DNA of 34,999 nt from Nostocales cyanobacterium Centralia_MAG_434 (GTDB lineage: Bacteria > Cyanobacteriota > Cyanobacteriia > Cyanobacteriales > Nostocaceae). This document shows, piece by piece, positions 24,603 to 32,803 of this stretch. Location: NCBI GenBank assembly GCA_021324415.1, contig JAJPJF010000307.1, forward strand, positions 1-34,999, given 5' to 3'. The translations under genes were made by a program, and so were the position numbers. The notes beneath the pieces are model-generated. The model made no database searches. It saw only the letters and a list, made by a program, of their open reading frames with translations, and was not told the origin of the DNA. Each line of letters starts with the position of its first letter. Position 1 is the first letter of the stretch.

Positions 24603-25817
24603 ATGTCTAAGGCAACACTAACTCAACTACAGTACTACGGCATAGCTGTGCTATCAGTTGTGTTAGCAACGGTACTGACGCTGCTACTCAATATATTTTT
24701 GACACCAACTAATCTTGCGCTCTTCTTTGCTGCAGTTGCTGTCAGTGCTAGATATGGGGGATTGAGGCCAGGGATTATAGCCACCATTTTGTCAACCCTG
24801 TCTATTTTCTATTTTTTCATTCTGCAATTAGATTCTCTAAGTACTAGTCTGGCATTTCTTTTACCTTTGGTTGTGTTTGTACTAGTGACACTACTGTTCA
24901 GTTCGCTTAGATCAGAACTTGAGTGTGCCAGACGACAGTCAACCAAGAATTGGCAAGCACAGAAGCAGGCAGAGGCAGAACAAACTCGTTTATTGAAACA
25001 ACTGGAGTCCAATCAAAGACTGCTCGAAGCTGTTTTACATCAAATGCCCGCAGCACTGATGGTCGCTGAGGCTCCTCATGGTCAATTAGTGCTCATGAAT
25101 CCGCAAGTGCAACAAATTCTACGTGCAGAGCCAGATCCTTTTTTTAATATAGAAAATCATAATAATTACCATTATCAATATTTTGCTGCTAATGGACGCG
25201 CTTACACACCAAAGGAAATTCCTTTAGCACGATCGCTGTTGACTGGAGAAGTGATTGTTGGGGAAGAAATCAAACTGTTGTGCGGTGATGGAGTGATCAG
25301 GACAATCCTGGCAAGTGCCTCTCCCATCCGTGATTGTGCAGGTCAAATCCTAGCAGCTGTAACTACTTTTTATGACATCACTGAACGTCAGCAAGAAAAT
25401 GAGGCTTTGAGAGAAAGCGAACAGCAATTTCGTCAGCTAGCTGAAACTATTCATGATGTTTTTTGGATATATAGTTCTTTTCAAGACAGGATATTGTACG
25501 TTAGTCCAGCCTATGAGCTAATCTGGGGATTTTCTTGTAAAGATTTATACATTAATCCTAACACTTGGATGGAAGCAATCCATCCCGAGGATCGAGAGCG
25601 AGTTCAAACCAATTTTTACAATCAGATGACACAAGGGAAATGCGACACGCAATACCGGATAATTTGCCCTAATGGCTCAATCAGAAGGATTCGGGAGCGT
25701 GCCTTCCCCATTAAAAATGAATTTGGGGACACTTATCGGGTAGTGGGAATAGCAGAAGATATGACAGAACTTCAGGAAACTGATTCAGCCTTCCTTGAGA
25801 GCAGCGATTGTGTCTGA
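24603..25817 (+). CDS. Membrane PAS-domain protein without a kinase domain
   Basis: The 404-aa protein has four hydrophobic helices (about 12-31, 36-50, 53-75, 80-101) resembling the KdpD-type DUF4118 membrane module (ALFFAAVAVSARYGGLRPGI). A short coiled coil follows (105-140), then two PAS domains (about 140-262 and 270-392), the second ending VVGIAEDMTELQE. In related proteins a HisKA or GGDEF domain normally comes next. Here the chain ends 12 residues later, and heptamer repeats begin 1 bp beyond the stop. The downstream DNA shows no kinase motif in any frame before mutS2. It is either a truncated kinase or a true PAS-only sensor that works through a partner. The TM and PAS parts look intact. 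Confidence 0.85.
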   Translation: MSKATLTQLQYYGIAVLSVVLATVLTLLLNIFLTPTNLALFFAAVAVSARYGGLRPGIIATILSTLSIFYFFILQLDSLSTSLAFLLPLVVFVLVTLLFSSLRSELECARRQSTKNWQAQKQAEAEQTRLLKQLESNQRLLEAVLHQMPAALMVAEAPHGQLVLMNPQVQQILRAEPDPFFNIENHNNYHYQYFAANGRAYTPKEIPLARSLLTGEVIVGEEIKLLCGDGVIRTILASASPIRDCAGQILAAVTTFYDITERQQENEALRESEQQFRQLAETIHDVFWIYSSFQDRILYVSPAYELIWGFSCKDLYINPNTWMEAIHPEDRERVQTNFYNQMTQGKCDTQYRIICPNGSIRRIRERAFPIKNEFGDTYRVVGIAEDMTELQETDSAFLESSDCV

Positions 25818-25818
25818 G

Positions 25819-25839
25819 AGTTAGGAGTTAGGAATTAGG
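25819..25839 (+). repeat. Heptamer STRR, three AGTTAGG-type units
   Basis: AGTTAGG, AGTTAGG, AATTAGG, the same three units in the same order as at 4361-4381, start directly after the stop codon of the PAS protein. Confidence 0.85.
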
Positions 25840-25926
25840 GGATTGATGAGATCCTTGAGAGATAGACTTGTTAAGATATTTTTAGACTTGTTGGAAGAGA
25901 TAATTTAGAGATTACATAGAGAAACC

Positions 25927-28380
25927 TTGATCCAATCCGAAACTTTAGAACTCTTAGAATGGCATCGTTTGTGTCAGCATCTATCTACCTTTGCAGCAAC
26001 GAAGCTTGGGGTAATCGCTGCACGTCATCTTCAAATTCCCACCTCTCAAACAGAAAGTGAGTATTTATTAGCACATACTAAAGAAGTTTACCAGTTAGAA
26101 AGCCGTCTTGCATCAGGATTATCGTTTGAAGGAATTCAAGATATTGGCGATTCTCTAGAACGCTCAGAGCTTCAAGGTATTTTGGCAGCAGATGAACTGT
26201 TGATGATTGCTACCACTCTTTCTGGTGCAAGAAATTTACGTCGGATTATTGATAACCAAACTGATGTACCTATACTAAATGAGTTAGTTGCTGATTTAAG
26301 GACCTATCCAGAGTTAGAGCAAGAAATTCACCGCTGTATTGATGAGCGAGGAAAAGTCACAGACCGTGCTAGCCAAAAACTTGGTGAAATTCGTACAACA
26401 CTGCGGCAGTTACGTAGTCAAATCACTCAAAAGCTACAAAATATACTACAAGTCAAAGCAGGTGCAGTTCAAGAACAGTTGATCACACAACGGGGCGATC
26501 GCTATGTCATTCCGGTGAAAGCGCCACAGAAAGATGCTATCCCAGGAATCGTTCATGATACCTCAACTAGTGGTGCAACTCTCTACATAGAACCGAATTC
26601 TATTGTGCCGCTAGGAAATCAACTACGACAGTTACTTAGGAGAGAGCAAACAGAAGAAGAAGCAATTCGTCGTGTGTTAACGGAGCAAGTCGCAGCAGTA
26701 AAATCAGATTTAGAAAGATTATTAGCCATTGCCACAGCTTTGGATTTAGCAACAGCGAAAGCACGTTATAGTTTGTGGCTAAAAGCTAATCCTCCGCGAT
26801 TTATGAATTGGGAGGATAACGAAAGCATTACCTTGAGGCAGCTGCGCCATCCACTGCTAGTATGGCAGCATCAACATGAACAAGGACCATCAGTCGTCCC
26901 CGTAGATCTGCTAGTTCAGCCACACATCCGAGTCGTCACAATTACCGGACCAAACACTGGGGGGAAAACAGTCACTCTCAAAACCCTTGGATTGGCAGCA
27001 CTGATGGCAAAAGTGGGCTTATTTGTTCCCGCCCGTGAACCAGTCGAATTACCTTGGTTTCATCAGGTATTGGCAGATATTGGTGATGAACAGTCCTTAC
27101 AGCAAAGCTTATCCACATTTTCTGGACATATTCGTCGTATTAGTCGAGTATTAGATGCATTAGACCCAGTTGAAGAGAAAGAGGGGAAGAGCTTGTCTCC
27201 TCCTACGATTTCCCACTCCCTAGTACTACTGGACGAAGTAGGTGCCGGAACAGACCCTGCAGAAGGTAGTGCTCTTGCGATCGCACTCCTGCAATATTTA
27301 GCAGATCACGCACAACTCACCATTGCGACAACGCACTTTGGAGAATTAAAGGCTCTGAAGTATCAAGATGAGCGCTTTGAAAATGCCTCTGTAGAATTTG
27401 ATGAAGGTACCCTCTCACCAACTTACCGTTTGCTATGGGGAATTCCTGGACGTTCTAACGCTTTGACAATTGCGAGTCGTTTGGGGTTGAAGCCAGAGGT
27501 TGTAGAACAGGCGAAAAGTCACATAGGTGGTGCAACAGACGAAGTCAACCAGGTGATTGCTGGACTAGAAGCACAACGTCGGCGTCAGGAAACCAAAGCA
27601 ACACAAGCACAAAATTTACTCCAGCAAGCTGAACGATTATACAAAGAAGTATCCGAAAAAGCCGCAGCCTTAGAAGAGAGGGAACGCACTTTGCGCGCTT
27701 CACAAGAAGTAGCGGTTCAGCAGGCACTTTCTCAGGCGCGGAGCGAGATTGCTCAGGTTATTCGTCGTTTGCAACAAGGCACACCTACCGCTCAAGATGC
27801 GCAGCAAGCCACTCATGCTTTGAATCAGATTGCAGAGAAATTTATCCCACAACCATCCCCAAAACCAAAGGCTGGTTTTATTCCTAAAGTGGGCGATCGC
27901 ATCCGCATTCCTAAATTAGGGCAAACAGCAGAAGTTTTAACCAGTCCCAATGAAGATGGTGAATTAACAGTTCGTTTTGGCTTGATGAAAATGACAGTCA
28001 AGCTAGAAGATGTAGAATCACTAGATGGTCAACGACCGGAACTCATAAACAAACAACAAAAAAATAGAGCGAGTAGAGAAGAGACGGAGAGTCAAAGAAG
28101 AGGCGATACGGAAAATGTTCCACCTCAAACAACCCCAGCAATTCGTACATCCCAAAATACTATAGATCTGCGTGGACGTCGGGTAGCAGATGCAGAGTTT
28201 ATTCTAGACCAGGCGGTCTCACAAGCGACAGGACCAATATGGATTATTCATGGACATGGTACTGGTAAATTGCGGCAAGGAATTCACGCATTTTTACAAC
28301 GACACGCCAACGTCAGTCACTATGAAGCAGCAGAACCATCTGATGGTGGTACTGGTGTCACTATTGCATATCCCAAATAA
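25927..28380 (+). CDS. mutS2: Endonuclease MutS2
   Basis: MutS2 proteins bind branched DNA or collided ribosomes and limit homologous recombination; they lack the mismatch-binding domain of MutS. The 817-aa protein has the core helical domain, Walker A GPNTGGKT (341-348), Walker B LVLLDE (432-437), the GAGTDPAEG signature, a long coiled coil (about 545-640), a KOW-like beta segment (650-700) and a C-terminal Smr nuclease domain (744-817) with IDLRG and HGHGTGKLR. The start is a TTG at 25927; no in-frame ATG occurs before residue 93 and conserved sequence begins at once. Two inserts over repeat-like DNA stand out: about 415-429 just before Walker B and 705-738 before Smr. Both are hydrophilic and probably surface loops. 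Confidence 0.95.
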   Translation: MIQSETLELLEWHRLCQHLSTFAATKLGVIAARHLQIPTSQTESEYLLAHTKEVYQLESRLASGLSFEGIQDIGDSLERSELQGILAADELLMIATTLSGARNLRRIIDNQTDVPILNELVADLRTYPELEQEIHRCIDERGKVTDRASQKLGEIRTTLRQLRSQITQKLQNILQVKAGAVQEQLITQRGDRYVIPVKAPQKDAIPGIVHDTSTSGATLYIEPNSIVPLGNQLRQLLRREQTEEEAIRRVLTEQVAAVKSDLERLLAIATALDLATAKARYSLWLKANPPRFMNWEDNESITLRQLRHPLLVWQHQHEQGPSVVPVDLLVQPHIRVVTITGPNTGGKTVTLKTLGLAALMAKVGLFVPAREPVELPWFHQVLADIGDEQSLQQSLSTFSGHIRRISRVLDALDPVEEKEGKSLSPPTISHSLVLLDEVGAGTDPAEGSALAIALLQYLADHAQLTIATTHFGELKALKYQDERFENASVEFDEGTLSPTYRLLWGIPGRSNALTIASRLGLKPEVVEQAKSHIGGATDEVNQVIAGLEAQRRRQETKATQAQNLLQQAERLYKEVSEKAAALEERERTLRASQEVAVQQALSQARSEIAQVIRRLQQGTPTAQDAQQATHALNQIAEKFIPQPSPKPKAGFIPKVGDRIRIPKLGQTAEVLTSPNEDGELTVRFGLMKMTVKLEDVESLDGQRPELINKQQKNRASREETESQRRGDTENVPPQTTPAIRTSQNTIDLRGRRVADAEFILDQAVSQATGPIWIIHGHGTGKLRQGIHAFLQRHANVSHYEAAEPSDGGTGVTIAYPK

Positions 28381-28753
28381 TTAGGCGTGTAGCAATAAAT
28401 GTTATTAATAGGTGTTGAAAACAAACAATTGCCTGATTAAGATGGGTGAGCGGCTGTATGTAGAGCAATTTTGATTTATACATATATAGTGATGTGATTG
28501 TAGTGTTTTTAAAAGTAAATGCAATTAATCACATCTTCACTTTTTTCCAACAGGTTTTCGTCATAAAGTAAGACAAACACTCCTGCTGTTCACCACACAC
28601 ACAAGCTTGTAGACGTGTAGTTATCTATTTGCAGGATTTTATCCTCAGATAGGATTAGCTTCTAGTTCAAAAGCGATAGGAAACCAATCTTAATCATCAA
28701 AAGTCTGGTTTCAAAATGGGTAACAGCAACAGCCCCCACCAGCCTGATCACCT
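28381..28753. other. Spacer mutS2 / DUF3038
   Basis: A 373-bp spacer. It holds a probable mutS2 terminator at 28489-28546 and a small AGGAT-TTT-ATCCT hairpin near 28633. No open frame of note is seen. The promoter of the DUF3038 gene should lie in its second half. Confidence 0.5.
28489..28546 (+). terminator. Probable mutS2 terminator
   Basis: GTGATGTGATT (28489-28499) pairs with AATCACATCTTCAC (28527-28540) through 7 and 4 pairs with a 3-nt bulge, and T6 follows at 28541-28546. The 27-nt loop is long, so this is a moderate call. Confidence 0.5.
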
Positions 28754-29359
28754 ATGCTAAAAGTTATGTACTCTGCCGCCAATTCCCCCACTCCAACTTC
28801 TCAGTGGGAGGATTTAACTAAGCTTCCAGCCCCAAACTCCGTCCAATGGGACAATATCAAAACCCAGTTGGATTTGGTGCTGCTGGCGCTAGAAACTTTA
28901 ACTGGCATTGGCTCCGAAGCAATGCTCCAAGCGGCTATTGATCTGAATCTAGAGTCGAGAGTGCCAGACCGTGTGGCACTGTGGCGACTGCGTCAGTCAA
29001 ATCCACTACGTAAAGGTCAGGGAGGGCGAAAAAAACTAGATGTAGAAGAAGCGCGATCTCTCGTACTCATCACTTGTTACCTTGCCAAGCAGCACCAAGA
29101 ATTGATTCGTCGTGCTGTTGGTTTGCTAGAACAAATGGCGGAAAGTAATCGCGAACCTCATCAGGCTGCTTTACTGGGAGATTATATTGATGCTTTCTGT
29201 AATACCTACCAAGAGCGGATGGAGGAAGACACAACAATCTCTACAGATGAGATTACCCATCTAGCGCTGAAACTGCTTATCGATTTACTTTTTTACAGTG
29301 GTCCTGGTGGACATCGCCGTCTTTGGTTAGCACTCATCGACCGTTCAACTAGATTTTAG
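28754..29359 (+). CDS. DUF3038 domain-containing protein
   Basis: This 201-aa cyanobacterial protein is all-helical by eye, with the conserved block VQWDNIKTQLDLVLLALETL, the basic segment NPLRKGQGGRKKLDVEEAR and a C-terminal LLFYSGPGGHRRLWLALID. No function is known for DUF3038. It has no signal or membrane segment. Starts at 28754 and 28766 are both possible, and neither has a good Shine-Dalgarno. It is followed after about 140 bp by a DUF4335 gene on the same strand; I recall these two families as neighbours in many cyanobacteria, so a shared role is likely. Confidence 0.85.
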   Translation: MLKVMYSAANSPTPTSQWEDLTKLPAPNSVQWDNIKTQLDLVLLALETLTGIGSEAMLQAAIDLNLESRVPDRVALWRLRQSNPLRKGQGGRKKLDVEEARSLVLITCYLAKQHQELIRRAVGLLEQMAESNREPHQAALLGDYIDAFCNTYQERMEEDTTISTDEITHLALKLLIDLLFYSGPGGHRRLWLALIDRSTRF

Positions 29360-29386
29360 ATTTCTAATCCAAAATTAGAACCGCTG

Positions 29387-29398
29387 ATCCGCGCGGAT
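29387..29398. repeat. GC palindrome in a repeat-like spacer
   Basis: ATCCGCGCGGAT is a perfect 12-bp palindrome in the spacer between the DUF3038 and DUF4335 genes. The spacer also has repeated words (CAAACAGA-type and AAAATTCAAAATTCA) typical of dispersed cyanobacterial spacer repeats. Confidence 0.5.
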
Positions 29399-29502
29399 AC
29401 AAACAGAATCAAACAGATAAAAATCCGCGTACTTCTGCTATAAATCTCCATTTCAAAATTCAAAATTCAGAATCCTCAATTATTCTGCTTGCAGATCTTG
29501 CC

Positions 29503-31149
29503 ATGCCTGTATCAAATTATGTGATTCGTCGGTATACACCGCCCACTTGCACTTTAGAAGTCTTGGCGCAAAACTCTGCGTTGTCCCGTTGGATGGGCAA
29601 ATCTGTCCTGAAGCAGCTTCGCTTTGAGCTTCGCTTTGATGACCCACAAATACCAGAAGAACAAAGGATTACAATTCGGGGAAACCACGACCAACTTGAA
29701 GTTTTGCATACAACAGTAGCAAACTACGTTCAAGAATTACTCCAGAAGTCGCCAGATAACTTCTGGGTAAGTTTTGCTCAGCCAACAGAGTCAGCCAAAG
29801 TGTCTGATGCTGCTCAACTCAAAGACCTTGATGATTCTTCTAATGTGCAAGCAAATACAACCAACTCCTTTAGCACTCAGATGCTGGACACAGAGATCAA
29901 AATTCAACCAGCTCGCCCTTTGAATCACAACCTATTTCTTGGTTCTCTAGCAAACCAAGCATCTGGACCTGTCATTTCACTGAGTCTGCTGCAACTGTTT
30001 GATTTAGCAACTGCCTTAGATGAGTATTCAGCTGATGTTTTATCGCTACCCAACCTCAATACAAACAGTTCAGATGCGGCTTTCCCAGCATGGGCACCTG
30101 TTGCAGCCGTGCTCGTTTTAGCAGCAGGTTTAACACCAGTGACTTGGCAATATGCTCAAAGTATTAGGCAAAAGCAACAGACAGCGGCAAAATCTCATCA
30201 AGCACAAGAGAAAATCGCCATAGCACCTTCACCCGCACCTTTGGTGAATTCCCCAACGCCGTTACCTCTTCTTACCCCTCCAGATAGTTTATTATCTCAG
30301 TCACAATCACCTCTACCATTGGTTGGTTCTGCTGTCCCTCCTCCACCACCAATCACGCAAACACCCCCAAGTTCTTTATCGACAACATCTCTAAACTCCC
30401 AGAAAATTAATCTACCCCCAGGATCAGAAACATTTCCTGATCTCAGTGTTCCTAAAACATCAACATCATCTTCAGGAGGTCTGGCAACACTCCCTGGAAC
30501 AACATCTCAAACCTTTTCTTCCTTAAAGAAAACACCACCACTCTCATCACAAAAACAGCAAATTTCTCTTCAACCCAATTTAAAACCAAATGGTACTGGG
30601 TTGACTTCTAATGATGGATTGCCTCTTCCTCAAAGTAGCTTAGCAACTAGTAAGTTACCTGGTAAAACTAGCCCGTACTCCAATCTTTCAAAAGTACCGC
30701 CCTCTCTAGGTACTCTACCCCATAGCTCAAGCACTGGCATTAGCTCTATTCCAGGTAACTTACCACCAGATGTCTCGTCGCCGACAGGAAGCCAGAATTC
30801 ATTAGTTACGAAATTAAGGGGAACAAACCAGAAAAGGGCAACAGAGGTTGCTACTGGCACATTGTTCGACACAGCCCAAGTTGCGGAAGCTAGGGATTAT
30901 TTCAAAAAACACTGGCGACCACCAACTGAATTGAAGCAAACAATACAGTACAGTTTGGTAGTGGGTGTTGATGGCACAATTGAACAAATCATGCCTCTAG
31001 GAAAGGCAGCACGGGACTTTGTTGATCGCTCGGGAATTCCTCTAATAGGTGAACACTTTGTTTCTCCTAATAAAAATGGGCAAGCTGTCAGAATTCGAGC
31101 AGTTTTGAGTCCTGACGGTAAAGTACAGACCTTTCCAGAAAATGAATAA
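29503..31149 (+). CDS. DUF4335 domain-containing membrane protein
   Basis: The 548-aa protein starts with the DUF4335 block (NYVIRRYTPPTCTLEVLAQ, WMGKSVLKQLRFELRFDDP, residues about 5-180). One transmembrane helix follows at 197-216 (WAPVAAVLVLAAGLTPVTW). A long Pro/Ser/Thr-rich stretch runs from about 240 to 430, and a compact C-terminal domain from about 455 to 548 includes EARDYFKKHWRPP and YSLVVGVDGTIEQIMPLG. The architecture suggests a cytoplasmic N-domain, a single anchor and a periplasmic arm that spans part of the cell wall, like TonB-type proteins; this topology is inference. The arm is low in complexity and would vary between strains. It follows the DUF3038 gene. Confidence 0.87.
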   Translation: MPVSNYVIRRYTPPTCTLEVLAQNSALSRWMGKSVLKQLRFELRFDDPQIPEEQRITIRGNHDQLEVLHTTVANYVQELLQKSPDNFWVSFAQPTESAKVSDAAQLKDLDDSSNVQANTTNSFSTQMLDTEIKIQPARPLNHNLFLGSLANQASGPVISLSLLQLFDLATALDEYSADVLSLPNLNTNSSDAAFPAWAPVAAVLVLAAGLTPVTWQYAQSIRQKQQTAAKSHQAQEKIAIAPSPAPLVNSPTPLPLLTPPDSLLSQSQSPLPLVGSAVPPPPPITQTPPSSLSTTSLNSQKINLPPGSETFPDLSVPKTSTSSSGGLATLPGTTSQTFSSLKKTPPLSSQKQQISLQPNLKPNGTGLTSNDGLPLPQSSLATSKLPGKTSPYSNLSKVPPSLGTLPHSSSTGISSIPGNLPPDVSSPTGSQNSLVTKLRGTNQKRATEVATGTLFDTAQVAEARDYFKKHWRPPTELKQTIQYSLVVGVDGTIEQIMPLGKAARDFVDRSGIPLIGEHFVSPNKNGQAVRIRAVLSPDGKVQTFPENE

Positions 31150-31190
31150 TTTCAGATAAATAGTTTAATTGAAAGCATCAGGGTCGGCAT

Positions 31191-31236
31191 TAAATCAAAA
31201 AAATCAAAAAACAAAAGGACTGGTTTATCCAGCCCT
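31191..31236 (-). terminator. Strong terminator of the DUF2997-ycf35-ferredoxin operon
   Basis: On the minus strand AGGGCTGG pairs with CCAGTCCT (one G-U) around ATAAA at 31236-31216, and a T-rich run of about 25 nt follows. It lies 57 nt beyond the ferredoxin stop. Read on plus, the stem has a mismatch and a poor tail, so it belongs to the minus strand. Confidence 0.8.
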
Positions 31237-31251
31237 ACTTTATTGTGTTTC

Positions 31252-31281
31252 GTTAATCCCTTAACTCAATTGGGGGTTAAC
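31252..31281 (+). repeat. Second hairpin in the convergent spacer
   Basis: GTTAATCCC (31252-31260) pairs with GGGGTTAAC (31273-31281) over 9 positions including one T-G when read on plus. It may help end the DUF4335 transcript; there is no T tract. Confidence 0.4.
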
Positions 31282-31292
31282 TAGCGATTATT

Positions 31293-31751
31293 TTATGGGA
31301 GTTTGTTTTGGTTTGATTTTCGCTTTTTGCGCCGCCGTTCAGCACGCACAGCTGTGTGATTCACTGGATACCCTATAACAGGAACAACTTGGTATTTCCT
31401 TTCTTCTTCTAACTTTTTCAGTTCAGTGTAGTCAACCCAATGGATACAATCAACCGGACAAGTGTCAATGGCTTCTTGAATCACTTCTTCTGGTTCAGCA
31501 TCTTGACAAATCACACGTGAGCGACCGTAATCAGGTTCAATATAAAATGTGTTACGGGCAACATGGGCACAGTGCTTGCAGCCAATACATGTAATTTCAT
31601 CAACATAAACACCCTTTTGCCGCAGAACACCACCTAACTCTGGCTCAAGACCAGAGCGATCAGGCGCATCTCTTAAGAAGCCGCCTAATTCGGGCTCTAA
31701 ACCGGAACGATCATCTTGTGCATCTTCCGGCGACAGCAAAAAATCAGACAT
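31293..31751 (-). CDS. 4Fe-4S ferredoxin (DnaJ-associated / Fed7-like type)
   Basis: The 152-aa protein has CIGCKHC (cysteines 56, 59, 62 in the frame begun at the upstream GTG) and the distal CPVDC (C99, C103), enough for one 4Fe-4S cluster. The usual fourth ligand of a second cluster is missing. After this comes a basic tail (RAERRRKKRKSNQNK). The core IEPDYGRSRVI..CPVDCIHWVDY resembles cyanobacterial Fed7-type ferredoxins and plant DnaJ-ferredoxin fusions (recollection). Near the N-terminus the unit DRSGLEPELGG.LR occurs twice (residues 15-28 and 32-45). The start is the ATG at 31751, overlapping the ycf35 stop as TGATG; a GTG at 31754 is the alternative. It is the last gene of a three-gene operon. 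Electron partner unknown. Confidence 0.92.
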   Translation of the reverse strand: MSDFLLSPEDAQDDRSGLEPELGGFLRDAPDRSGLEPELGGVLRQKGVYVDEITCIGCKHCAHVARNTFYIEPDYGRSRVICQDAEPEEVIQEAIDTCPVDCIHWVDYTELKKLEEERKYQVVPVIGYPVNHTAVRAERRRKKRKSNQNKLP

Positions 31752-32137
31752 CACGCACTCCAGCGCTGCACTAATAAACTGATAGAACCGTCTTCATTTT
31801 GTTTTTGTTCAGCAACTTGAAAACCTACACGAGTTGTTTCCTTTACAACTGTCTGGTAAGCATAACGTTGTGTTACCTGACGCAAAAACCCTTCAACAGA
31901 CAAGCTCTGCTGCCAGTATTGTAAGTCAGCCACAAGTTCGTATTCTTTTCCATTCCATCGGAAGCCGACATCATAACCATTGTCCTGCTCGATGGTGATT
32001 TCAGCCGCATGGGTTTGACCGCGATATCCACGCACTTCACGTGGTCCTTCTTTCCAATCTACGCCCAAGTCAGTGAGCGCATCTTTAAGAGAGTCTAGGT
32101 TACGGATTTGGGTCTTAATTTGACTAAAGTGTGACAT
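31751..32137 (-). CDS. ycf35: Ycf35 (DUF1257) protein
   Basis: The 128-aa protein starts MSHFSQIKTQIRNLDSLKDALTDLG and contains VRGYRGQTHAAEITIEQDNGYDVGF and FLRQVTQRYAYQTVV, the Ycf35/DUF1257 pattern conserved in cyanobacteria and some algal plastids. Its biochemical role is unknown. Non-photosynthetic relatives occur beside DUF2997 proteins and AAA ATPases (family knowledge). Here it sits between a DUF2997 gene (38-bp gap) and the ferredoxin gene (1-bp overlap), so the three are translated together. No membrane or signal segment is seen. Confidence 0.93.
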   Translation of the reverse strand: MSHFSQIKTQIRNLDSLKDALTDLGVDWKEGPREVRGYRGQTHAAEITIEQDNGYDVGFRWNGKEYELVADLQYWQQSLSVEGFLRQVTQRYAYQTVVKETTRVGFQVAEQKQNEDGSISLLVQRWSA

Positions 32138-32175
32138 GGTGGTAACGAATCAATGAAACTCAATGTTTTGAACAC

Positions 32176-32385
32176 TTACCAATTGCTGAATGTAGTCTGT
32201 GTATTGACTACTTCAGATTGCTGCGCTTTAGTTGCAAAGAACTCTGAGGTTGGCTCATGACTTAGTACCTGTCCTAGCTGTGCCTCTATAGCCGCTGTCA
32301 CTTCAGCGCATGAAGCACCCACAATGCCAGTGACTTTCTCTTGTACCCGACCATCAGGATAAATTATGAACTCTAATGTCTCCAT
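32176..32385 (-). CDS. DUF2997 domain-containing protein
   Basis: The 69-aa protein METLEFIIYPDGRVQEKVTGIVG, then CAEVTAAIEAQLG, matches DUF2997: a short two-strand, one-helix domain. The frame is open to 32430, but the conserved family start is the Met at 32385. The tail after residue 45 is variable. It is the first gene of the DUF2997, ycf35, ferredoxin operon. Function unknown; its constant company with Ycf35 suggests that they form a complex (inference). Confidence 0.85.
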   Translation of the reverse strand: METLEFIIYPDGRVQEKVTGIVGASCAEVTAAIEAQLGQVLSHEPTSEFFATKAQQSEVVNTQTTFSNW

Positions 32386-32430
32386 GCTTTTGGCCAACCA
32401 CAAATAGTACGCTTGGACTGTACTGCTCAC

Positions 32431-32803
32431 TTAAGCAGCAAGCTATCAACATAGCCCTTGGAAAAAATATTGTTTCCTTAGCTATCAATTTGCCATTTGT
32501 TAACTAATGTTCCATCTTTCAAAATATATATCTCAGAAACTTTACAAAAATTATTTTTTTATAATTTGTTACTCTTGTCTGTTGTTAGTTTCCCTTAACT
32601 TTCCGCATTAGTCAAGTTCTCTAGAGAATTGGTAATAACAGTAGAAAACGTTAGAAAAATAGCTGTTATAAGTAGTAAAGTCTGCAAAACAATCCCAAAT
32701 CCCCTCAAAATTATTGAAAATTTTTATCATTATCACAAGTTTTGCTGTATTAAACTAACTAAGAACTCAATCTATACAGTTCTTTCAATAAAAACGATTA
32801 CCT
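32431..32803. other. Divergent spacer DUF2997 / oxidoreductase
   Basis: This very AT-rich region between divergent genes holds a perfect 12-bp palindrome TTCTCTAGAGAA at 32617-32628. A frame at 32629-32913 is open but has spacer-like composition and overlaps the next gene, so I do not call it. Promoters in both directions should lie here. Confidence 0.5.

Noticed and set aside
32617-32628. Perfect palindrome TTCTCTAGAGAA as an operator
   Set aside because: A single 12-bp palindrome in AT-rich DNA with no promoter match next to it is too weak to report as a site.
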